From Brachionus plicatilis (Eukaryota > Rotifera > Eurotatoria > Ploima > Brachionidae), in assembly GCA_010279815.1 (NCBI GenBank), contig QEOQ01000345.1:264930-328929 (forward strand): DNA of 64,000 nucleotides, read 5' to 3'. How positions within the stretch are numbered: the stretch's first letter is position 1; each line of letters starts with the position of its first letter. A program made the translations under genes and the position numbers. This document shows, piece by piece, positions 55,660-64,000 of the stretch. Under the pieces are notes generated by a model that searched no databases, was not told the DNA's origin, and worked only from the letters and a program-made list of their open reading frames with translations.

Positions 55660-55923
55660 AAACTGTTATTTAAGTAAACTAGTTCTTTGTTTGTTGATCT
55701 TTTTTCAATTTTTATATTTTACCTATTTTTTCTTAAAATTAAAGAAATTAACACTTTATATATTCTTTAAGTAATCCAATACATAAATGAACAAATTGAC
55801 TTTTATTTAATATAACATGAAAAAATTAATTTTGTTAATGGTTTTATAGATTTTTTAATTTTGTTTTTTTTAATTTTTTGGATTGTTATTAAATATTATC
55901 ATTTGTAATTTTGAAATATTTTT

Positions 55924-56273
55924 GGTGTTGTGAATTTAGAATACAAATTGAACAAAAATTCTTCATTTTTTGATAAATTAAAATTAAGGTTAATAAAAAA
56001 TATTGGAAAAAATAATGCAACATAGTACAACATACATGCCTAAAATAATTTTTTATTTTCTTTTTTTTTAGTAAATCAAATCAATAATCTATTAAAATTT
56101 AATTGATGCTTTATTTATTATCTTTTTTACATGAGAAAAATTATTTATGTAAAAAAGGTGCAACAAAAATTTTTCACAATGTTGCAGTATTTTTATTAAT
56201 ATTTTGAATTAACCTTAATTTATCAAAAAATTAAGAATTTTTGTTCGATTTGTATTTGAAATTCACAATACGA
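55924..56273. mobile_element. foldback element with ~100-bp arms
   Basis: The left arm (55925-56031; TTGTGAATTTAGAATACAAA) and right arm (56169-56271) are inverted copies. The loop is about 135 bp. ATATTTTT abuts both outer ends (55916-55923, 56274-56281) and may be the target duplication, although the exact ends are uncertain. Confidence 0.65.
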
Positions 56274-57109
56274 ATATTTTTTATGATTAAATAAACTGAG
56301 AAAAAAATAAAACTTTAGTAAATTACTGAAGCATCGAAAATATAAATAGGGTTAAATTTAAGCATATAAAAGAACCAAAAACAAAAAAAATTTAATATAG
56401 ATATCTGAAAATGATGTAGTCATCATTATGAAAATTAAAATTGAAAAATTAAAATTAAATGATTAAATTAGTTTTTTTTTTATTTAATATTTTTTTTAAA
56501 ATATTTTTTGCAAGAGTTTGTGAAAAATTGAATATTACAGTCATCATGAAATATCATGTTCAAATATCATGCAATTTTAAAAACTATTTTTTTAGTTTCA
56601 TGAAATTCAGAGAAAAACTGAGTAAAAGAAAATAAAAATATCTTTTTTTTCTATTCTAATTAATTCTTTAATGGCAACATAATGCAAAAGACTTTGTTTT
56701 ATAAATAATTTTGAAAATCTGCTAAAAATAAGCAAAATGAAAAAAGATAGAAATTTCTAAAAAAATATATTTATGTTATTTTTACAGTTTATACATGAAC
56801 CGATCTTAGCTGCATTTTGTTACTCATTGAAAAAGATATTTCTTTAATTTCACTAAACTTAGAGTAATTATAAAAAAATAAATTGACCAAGAACTTTAAC
56901 ATGCCACTTTAAACAGCTTAAAAAATTTTTTAAAATTTTCAATGATAATTTATAATAAAGGAAAGATGGTAAACTTTGAACTGTTTTTGAAATGGGCCAT
57001 GTCTAATAATTGAGTAAGAGTGGTAAATTCATGCAAAAAAAATTTTTAATTTTTATTATAGTACATTAAGTTAAAATTTAAAAAATTCAAAAGTACTGGA
57101 AAAAAAAGC

Positions 57110-58287
57110 TCAATTTTTTTTCTTATTCGTATGATCAATGTACACAGAATTTGAAGTAATGAAGCTGTCATTGTTAAAATCCTGGTCCCAGTTGAACATA
57201 ATCTCCGAATTGTTGCGATCAAATTTACACTTTTGCCTTTTGTGCAAAAAAATGAGAGTAAAATTTTTTAAAATTTTCTTTTATTTTAGAATAAAACTCA
57301 CGAGCTTTTAATTCGTGCAGTTGAGTTTATAGTGCTGTGATTGTTCAAAAGCCATTTATTCCAATCAATGTTCTCACGTGTTTCGCCATCATTCAAAATT
57401 CTGGGCAATCTGGCCCTTTGCACTTGGCTTGAGGTGAATTTTTTGCCCGTCAAACATTTGAAAATTAACTTTTGCTCATCGTTGTCCTTCCGAGACCGAA
57501 CAGAGGTCGGGTCTTTAAACGGCCTGACAAAGCTTGCCTCCAATGGCACCAAATTAACAGGATCATACTCTTCGCTCTGGAAGTCGTCCCTGAACACACA
57601 TCCCCGCTCATTCGTGTGACTCAAGTACTCCTCGTAGCGTAGGTCACGCAAAGACCGCGCAAACTTGGCACTCGGACTGCTCATGTTCTTCTGAATTTCG
57701 CGCTTGATCGGCTCATACACATGCAGGTGCCAATTTTTGTAAATCAATTCCTTTTTGCGAAGCTGGCTCACATCCGACTTTTCTATATCCCTCTTGATTT
57801 CCTTCAAGTCTAAATTAACTTAAGCCAAAACTTTTAATAAAAAATTCAATTACTTCAATCATTTGTTTCTGCTGAGCCAAATATTCATTCAGTCTGATCT
57901 TAAAAAAAGGTAATTAAGATTAAAATGTGCAGCTGATTTTTTAATTACATAATATTCTAGATCTGAAGGACTCTCGTTTATTTTTTGCTGAATTAAATTG
58001 TTCATGCACTTGACTTTTTTGAAGTTAAGCTTTTTCAATGGATGCTTTGAGTAAAAGTCTTTGGTCAAGAGTTGCGGGTCAAAAGGCGCAGTGGCCTGGT
58101 GGGCTTTGGTCTGGGCTTTGGCAGGCGCATCCATGATCTGAGTGAACGAGACCATGGACGGTGTCTTGGGGTGCTTTTTGGGCCGGTCCGAGCTCAGCTC
58201 GACATCGTCATCCAAGAGCCTGGCCAAGTCGGAATTGTGTGCGCTTATTTTTCCCGAGTTGCTCTTTTGGCACACCATCGAAATCAT
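57110..58287 (-). CDS. FAM228-like protein (4 exons)
   Basis: Exons are 58287-57949, 57898-57854, 57801-57302 and 57236-57110, with introns of 50, 52 and 65 bp. All are phase-consistent and give 336 residues. The last donor is a strong GTGAGT. Without it the frame would read one Ser further to a stop, so the final exon (SEIMFNWDQDFNNDSFITS) is easily missed. The core has IYKNWHLHVYEPIKREIQKN then RDLRYEEYLSHTNERGCVFR and FQSEEYDPVNLVPLE. This resembles the W..HV.EPL...I...G.VF...YDP.EY pattern I associate with FAM228A/B, poorly studied proteins expressed in ciliated and testis tissue. The acceptor of exon 3 (57802) is the in-phase AAG; a stronger TTTAG eight bases upstream would break the frame. 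Function is unknown. Confidence 0.65.
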
Positions 58288-59292
58288 TTCCGAACCAATT
58301 TGTTTCTATTATGCAAATTCTTGAGGTAATTTCCAACTATGAACAAAGCTCAAAAGAAAGCCGAGTTAAACATAAACAGAAATCTATTACTATAGAAATA
58401 TGAAAATAAAAATTTCGTTTTTTTTATTTTTATTTTTAAATTTGTAAATTAAATAAAAATTTAAATAGCTTAATTAATATCATTTGTAAATATTGTTAAT
58501 GTTTTAAATGGAAAAGGATAAATACCTTGGAAACAATGTAGACTAAGACAGGCTCTTTATCACTCGCGTGATCAAATATATCCGATTAGAATTTAGCTAT
58601 TTTTGTTTCAGAGTTCCAATTAATGAGAAGCCATTGAAAAACAAAAGCATTTCAAAGTATGCTGTAGACTTTTAGCTAATTGCTATGACTTCGACAAACT
58701 TATCTTATCGAGTCATATGAATAATTAAAAGCTAGAATGCTTTGGGCTTCTAAACGTCTTAAATTAATTGTAGTGATTGTATGCTCGTTGCCACCATCCA
58801 CTTTGTTTCGATTTAATTAACTTTCTTCTTCCATTGTTCCCTGATCTTAAAGTCGATTTGAATCTACCGAGATTTTATTGACTCTTAAAGTTGCTTGAAC
58901 ACAAACTAGACTTTTTTTATTTTTATTTTAAGTAAATTTTGAATTTTTGAGAGGCTTTTGAAATAAAAACAAGGATTTTATTAATTCGTTTTGTGTATTC
59001 AAGAACTGGTATTAAAAAAAATTAATACAAAATATTTTATTGTCTATCATCTCATCTAATACTTTGCTTTTTTGAAATTTAAGCCAATTTATGAGTTTTT
59101 AAAATTCAAAAAATTATAACAACATAAATTTTCCCATGCATAATTCATCAAAATATTTGTTTTTTTTTTTATTTAAAAAAATGGTGTATATTTTGGACTT
59201 TAAAAAAAAATTTATACAAATTATATAAAAATCATTAAAAAAGTGAGATGTTTCAAATTTTTAAAAAAAAAAAATTGATATTATGGAAATTA
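58288..59292. other. 5' flank of the FAM228-like gene and AT-rich spacer
   Basis: A GC-richer stretch at about 58540-58890 may be promoter or a very decayed LINE tail. Nothing could be assigned with confidence. Confidence 0.35.
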
Positions 59293-60016
59293 CAGTAAAA
59301 GCCGTCTATAATAAACTCGTTTATAGACAATTTTCGGTTATAATAAAGAAATCTTAAAAAGACAAAATCTTTTTCTATTCTCCTAATGTAAATTTTGTTG
59401 TTTATTATAAATTCCTTTATAGTAAATTTTTGCTTATAGTAAACTATTTAGAAAAAACAATTGAGACTTTACAAAAGAAAATTTGATTTTTATAGTAAAT
59501 TTTTTTTTGAAATAAAATGTCGACTTGTATTAGAGGAAAAGCAAGAAATATTAAAAAAAATAATAAGCGAGCAGCTTTAAGTTTACAAAAAAAAAATTGA
59601 TATTCTCAATTCATTAACAAATGGGTATGATAGCAAAACATTCGCAGAGAGTTTTTCTATTCATCCTTAAACAATTTGTGTAATAGAAAAAATGAAAAAA
59701 AAATATCCTGATCTCCATGCAAAAGACATTAATGAAAACATTGAAAATTAAAGAGTCAGGAAAGCACCATTAATTGAGGAAGCTTTATACAACTGGTTTG
59801 TAAATGCTTCTTCAAGATTGATACCTTTATCAAATGCTGTTCTAAAAGCAATATATAGATATATAGATGTTTACCTGACAGAAAGATTGCATAAAAGACC
59901 GACCAAGTGTATTGATAAAAATAATAAAAAATAGGGTCATTTTTTAATAATAAATTTCCGCTTATAATAAATTTTTTATTGTGCAAATAGGAATTTACTA
60001 TAACCGGCTTTTACTG
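59293..60016 (+). mobile_element. pogo/Tigger-like transposon relic with CENP-B-type domain
   Basis: Terminal inverted repeats CAGTAAAAGCCG...CGGCTTTTACTG are flanked by TA on both sides (59291-59292, 60017-60018), as in Tc1/mariner-pogo transposons. Inside, from ATG at 59517, MSTCIRGKARNIKKNNKRAA leads (after a poly-A frameshift near 59588) to KIDILNSLTNGYDSKTFAES, a psq/HTH domain. After a stop comes IEKMKKKYPDLH and, after a second stop, RVRKAPLIEEALYNWFVNAS, the second CENP-B HTH. The catalytic DDE domain is absent. Two stops plus a frameshift make it inactive; it is an internal-deletion derivative. Confidence 0.88.
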
Positions 60017-60137
60017 TAAATAGTTATTTTGATTAGCTTTTTTAGTGTAATTAAGTTAAGAAATTAATAAATTTAGGAAAAAATTTTTTTTTTATTCGCT
60101 CCTTGTTGAGCATAAGATCGTTAATTTCAATTTAATA
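60017..60137. other. 3' flank of the small membrane-protein gene
   Basis: On the minus strand GCGAATAAAAAAAAA at about 60085-60100, some 40-50 bases after the TGA, could be the polyadenylation signal of the gene at 60138-60481. Confidence 0.35.
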
Positions 60138-60481
60138 TCAGTGGAGTTGTGATATCAACCAAATGGACAATATAATGCCATTAATGACGCTTGAAACTGA
60201 AAACCTCCGGGGAAGTCTCAAGCAGAAAAGTGGAATATTTACTGCATATAAAATTTAAAGAATTTTGTTTTTAAAAATAAAAACTTAATATTCTATGATT
60301 GATTTAATTTCAATGAATAAGATTTCAAAATTAACTCTAATTTTTTTTTAAATAAATTTGAAACATCGCGCTTTTCAATGCATTTAAAAAATTTTTAATA
60401 AATATTCCAAATATATTTTGCTTTACCCCAGGGTTCATTCAAATTAACTAAGTCTTCGTTCAAACCCTCTTGTTTGGACAT
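60138..60481 (-). CDS. putative small single-pass membrane protein (2 exons)
   Basis: Exon 1 (60481-60427) reads MSKQEGLNEDLVNLNEPW and meets a GTAAAG donor. Exon 2 (60241-60138) follows a TTTTATATGCAG acceptor and reads NIPLFCLRLPRRFSVSSV then INGIILSIWLISQLH and TGA. The junction is in phase (G|TA, Val), the intron is 185 bp and the product is 52 residues with one C-terminal hydrophobic helix. An AATAAA follows the stop. Both exons are GC-richer than their flanks. I do not recognise it. It may be the start of a longer gene whose other exons were not found, or a coincidence. Confidence 0.4.
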
Positions 60482-63139
60482 TATTGATTTAATTTTTTTA
60501 ATTAAGAATAATTAAAAAAAAAACCATGTACAAAATTAAAATAAAATATAGTACAGAATTGATTTCAATAAAATTGTAGATTTACAAAATTTATATTGCT
60601 AAAAAATTCCAAAAAAGAATTTTTGGTATTTTAACCATTTCCAATATTTGCAAATTTTCATTTGAATATTGATAATTTAATTCAAAAATTTTTAATAATG
60701 ATAGGTTCAAGCAATAGAAATCAGAGATGGTGGCAAAATATCACCCGAGTCTAGAAAAAATATACATCTAATAATTAGTTTTACTATTTTTATTCAAAAA
60801 AAAATATCAAAAATACTGAAATTGAGGACATCTTTATTTATTGATAATTAAAATATCGAAAAATATAACGAAAGTGTGTATTTTAATGAAAATATTAAAA
60901 AAAGAAAAACAAAAGTTTGCTTTAAAACTTCAAATTTCTTTAAAAAAATCATTAAAGAACAAAACGATATTTGCATTGAATTTTTTCCTTTTTTATTTTT
61001 TCGACCAAATAGGTTTTTTTAAGCTATTGAAAAAATAAAAAATAATATAAAGAATTCTAAAATGAAAAAATAGTAAACTCAGACTCTGTTACATAAATCA
61101 AATCTTTTTTTTTTAAGGTTTTTTATTTCTTTAAAGAAAGGCTACGAGCAGGGCTCCTTCAGCCAGTTATATGATTTTAAAGTCTTATTATAAACAAAAT
61201 TTAGACTAAATGAACATAAAATGAACAAAAAAATAGTAACTTAGTTTTTTTTTTAAAATTGATACCAAAGTCAATTTTCTGAATTAGTTCAATTAATTTA
61301 CGAAAAGATTTCAATTATTTTACTGTTTTATTTTTACTGATTTTATTTATTAATTTGCAAATTAATTATAAATTGTTATTATTATTAGCTAAAAAATAAT
61401 TTTGCTGACAAAAAAGCAATTTGAAAATAATTTTCTGATTAAAATTTACTGATGGGATAATCATTTCTACTGAATAAAATATTATATTTACTGATTAATT
61501 CTATTATTTTTACTGAAGCGATAATCATATGCCATTTAGATTTGCTGATCTAGAATCGGTTCATTCAAGTATTAACATCGAAGTATTAACGTGTGAAAAT
61601 ATGCTTAATTTAGACTTTAAAGGATATCGTTAGCAATCATTAACTTAGCATCTTAGTTAAGTTTTTATACTTAAATTGTTACTAGTTGCAATATAAAATG
61701 AATTTTTATAAAAAGAGTTTTATTATGTTTTGTTGTTGTTGTAGTATTTTCTTGATTAATAAAGATATTAATTGCAAATGAGTCTTTGAACATTATTAGC
61801 TATGACTAAAAGAGGACTCAGGATACGCTCTACAATACAAGATAATGGTCCATCAACTAAGAGATCGAGGTCTTCTAAGGCTCCACCCTAATTTGTGGAA
61901 AAAAATTATACAAAAATTTTCATAGAAAATGATTATCATAGAAAATTGTGAAAGATATTTATCATCATAGAAATTAAAAATTACCTACTTTAATCGAAAA
62001 TTATTTTATCGAAAAGACAAATTTTGTTTAATCATTTTCAGAGGGAAAACTTTTCAATAGAAATTTTCATAGATTTGCTTTTTTAAAATTTTAAATTTAA
62101 AATGTCGCTATATTTGAACGTGATTTAAGGGAAATAAAAAAAGATAGCATGCTTTTTGATCACTTTATTTCAATAAATATTTCAATAAGATGAATTAGCT
62201 AACTTATTTGAATGGTATAATAGAAATTAAAAAAAAACATTTGCTGTTATTGACAATTTTTTTATTGAAAAATATACAAAAAAAAACAATTGACTAAAAT
62301 CTGTTTAAAAATCTGTTTTAGTTCGCTCAATTATAAATTTCTATGATAATAACTTTCTTTAAATAAATAATTAAAAATTTGTATTGACTTTTTTGTGTGA
62401 AAATTTAAAATGCCCATTAGATTCCATTGCATTCTTAGAGATAGATTGAAAATAAAGCTTTGAAACTTTTAAAAACTTTAAATTCTGCGACTAAATTAAA
62501 TAAGGAATTGTAAGTGTTTTGAACAATTTTGAAATCTGAAATTTGATCTAAAAGTTTACTTTAACATTTACTTTATTATACTTTAAAATCTATTTTTTAT
62601 TATATTTAATTTGTAAATATTTATGGACGATTAAAAAATCGAAACCACAAAATTGGAATAAAAAAACCCAATTTTTTTTTTGTTTTAAGTCCTAGTCCTT
62701 AATTTTAGAAAATTTGACTAAAAAAATCAAGTTATTTTTAAGTCCAGAATCGGAATTAAAAAAAATTTAAAATTTTTATAAATATTTTTAAAATTAATAT
62801 TTAACATTTTTAAATGAAACTTGTTAAACGTATGCAGAACAAAACAATTTATAAATCTTTAAATCTAAAATTAATATTAAAATATCTAACAAAAGCCCCA
62901 TTTTGTTAGATTTTTTTGTCACCCAGTTTATTATATTTTTACAATTTTTCCTATTGCAAGTTCAAAAAAAAAATCTGTGAAAAAAAATCAATTTACTAAA
63001 TTTATTTCTAAATTATAAATTAACTCTGACCACTCACTCAAAACTTTTCTGACAAAATCCACAATTTTTCATTTTAAAATGAATAAAAAGCCCAAAAAAA
63101 TTTTTTTAAATAATTTAATTTAAGTTTATTTGCTAAAAA
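60482..63139. other. AT-rich spacer upstream of eIF5 3' end
   Basis: Nothing firm. About 61130-61175 reads on the minus strand like a LINE 3' UTR (CTGGCTGAAGGAGCCCTGCT). A 29-codon open stretch begins at 61803. Neither could be confirmed. Confidence 0.4.
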
Positions 63140-64000
63140 TTAAATATTGTCAATATCGATATCTTCATCATTGCCTTGTTCTTCATTAATCGGCCTAACG
63201 GACTCTACTTTTTCAATTGTCAACCCTTGAACCCGATGACTGAACTCAAAGAACTCGTCATCTTCCTCATCTTCTTCATTCATGACCTTTTTCTCATTCA
63301 CAGCGCTCTTTTCTTCTTCCTCGTCACTCTCTACCTCAGCCTCTCTAAGCCATTTAACAAAAGGCGACACTTTTTCATGCAATTTTCTCGACATTTCTTT
63401 ACTAATATACTTCTTGGACTCTTTTGCCGACCATTCGACTATGGCCTCTTCCTCAAGTATGTCCATGTCGTAGAACTGTTTTAAAATGTTCACTGACTTG
63501 TCAAAAAGTTTATCTTTATATACATCGGCAACAAGCTTCTCGAACCCGCCGAGCAAATACCTTTGAGCTTTTTTGTTCTCATTGCAGAAGCGCAGCAATA
63601 AAATTCTATAAGTCTTTATCTCTTCGAGAATATTTTCTGTAAATAATAACTCGGTAAAAATTAGTAGACACTTTTCGCGTATTCCCAAACGCTCCGCTTC
63701 ATTTAAAAGCTCTTTCTGCACAATTGAATCCAACAAGCACCCAGTTTCTTTTTTTTCGCTGACCAGCTTAAAAAATTGATTAGCCGACTCTTTGTGGTCA
63801 GTTTTGTACACTTCAGCCTTGAGGCCATCAGTCATTTCTTTCAGTCGCGACACATAGGCATCGCTGGTCAACTCGTCTTGGTCAAAGTCTTCCTCTTTTT
63901 CTTCTGTTTCCAATTTTTTCTCCACCTCAACACTCTTGCTCAATTTGGACTTTTTGGCCAATTTTTTCGATTCGGATTTTTTGTCCGAGCCATCGGGCGG
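63140..64000 (-). CDS. EIF5: eukaryotic translation initiation factor 5, C-terminal part (runs off window)
   Basis: The frame is open from the window edge to the stop, 286 residues, and is incomplete at the N-terminus. The first residues, PPDGSDKKSESKK, correspond to the linker after the zinc-binding GAP domain of eIF5, which is outside the window. A charged linker follows. The W2/HEAT domain then includes LLDSIVQKELLNEAERLGIR, YLLGGFEKLVADVYKDK and the acidic-aromatic end (EEEAIVEWSAKESKKYISKE). This domain contacts eIF2-beta and eIF3c. Beyond it lies an acidic tail with EEDEEDDEFFEFSHR. eIF5 triggers GTP hydrolysis by eIF2 on the scanning 43S complex. The Met read as a start at 63961 is an internal Leu (TTG). 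Confidence 0.95.
   Translation of the reverse strand, partial: PPDGSDKKSESKKLAKKSKLSKSVEVEKKLETEEKEEDFDQDELTSDAYVSRLKEMTDGLKAEVYKTDHKESANQFFKLVSEKKETGCLLDSIVQKELLNEAERLGIREKCLLIFTELLFTENILEEIKTYRILLLRFCNENKKAQRYLLGGFEKLVADVYKDKLFDKSVNILKQFYDMDILEEEAIVEWSAKESKKYISKEMSRKLHEKVSPFVKWLREAEVESDEEEEKSAVNEKKVMNEEDEEDDEFFEFSHRVQGLTIEKVESVRPINEEQGNDEDIDIDNI

Larger units (their letters stand above)
52592..57109. other. large AT-rich spacer with two inverted-repeat elements
   Basis: Carries the 1.3-kb element at 52713-54032, a foldback at 55924-56273 and a short coding-like stretch at 55575-55659. The remainder is AT-rich without supported genes. Confidence 0.5.

Noticed and set aside
58540..58890. GC-richer stretch upstream of the FAM228-like gene
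   Set aside because: The minus strand gives broken readings vaguely like a LINE tail, but too degenerate to claim.
61803..61892. 29-codon ORF MTKRGLRIRSTIQDNG after an LTR-like AATAAA region
   Set aside because: Could be the start of an LTR-element gag, but no second LTR, primer site or downstream frame was found.
1..64000. CRISPR array, bacterial operons, prophage
   Set aside because: No regular repeat-spacer structure; spliceosomal introns, U6 and animal genes show a eukaryotic genome.

Overview
This is a strongly AT-rich eukaryotic window. Protein-coding genes with very short introns (about 47-65 bp, GT...AG, often ending TTTAG or AAG) are separated by AT-rich spacers. The gene set is metazoan: pyruvate carboxylase, SF3B2, Arp3, mitochondrial DNAJA3, an exocyst Exo70, LDAH, an INSM/nerfin zinc finger, a VWA7-like secreted protein, an espin-like ankyrin protein, a peptide-type GPCR and eIF5. 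The spacers carry many decayed LINE tails, a Penelope-like fragment and short inverted-repeat elements. From the compact introns, the base composition and my recollection of LINE proteins in rotifers, the best guess is a monogonont rotifer such as Brachionus. This is inference, not proof.

Layout. 0.7-2.5 kb: espin-like ankyrin gene (+). 3.8-4.9 kb: unrecognised HETCH-motif protein (-), whose 5' side abuts a 0.56-kb foldback. 8.3-11.8 kb: intronless pyruvate carboxylase (-). 14.5-16.6 kb: VWA7-like secreted protein (-). 17.8-22.2 kb: nine-exon TBC-like/C2-like protein (-), rebuilt here by splicing. 25.2-26.9 kb: three-exon DNAJA3/Tid1 (-). 29.5-31.3 kb: SF3B2 (+). 32.9-33.9 kb: LDAH lipase (+). 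35.8-36.4 kb: INSM/nerfin zinc finger (-). 39.06 kb: tRNA-Ser(GCT). 40.7 kb: U6 snRNA (+). 41.3-42.7 kb: Arp3 (+). 44.3-45.15 kb: Penelope-like 3' fragment with GIY-YIG domain and a hammerhead-ribozyme-like motif. 45.15-46.2 kb: frameshifted GPCR (-). 47.5 kb: small unknown gene (-). 48.45 kb: second, identical U6 in inverted orientation. 50.4-52.6 kb: Exo70 (+). 57.1-58.3 kb: four-exon FAM228-like gene (-). 60.1-60.5 kb: possible two-exon small membrane protein (-). 63.1-64.0 kb: 3' part of eIF5 (-), running off the window.

The genes do not form an operon or an obvious pathway. They mix housekeeping functions (splicing, translation, actin nucleation, exocytosis, anaplerosis, mitochondrial chaperone) with neural or sensory ones (INSM/nerfin, GPCR). 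The more unusual content is mobile-element structure: a three-copy family with hAT-like termini and 8-bp target duplications, a second family with one copy inserted inside a LINE, a 1.3-kb inverted-repeat element, a pogo/Tigger relic, and a Penelope-like fragment fused to the 3' end of a GPCR gene. The five longest single-exon genes stand in contrast to neighbours rich in tiny introns.
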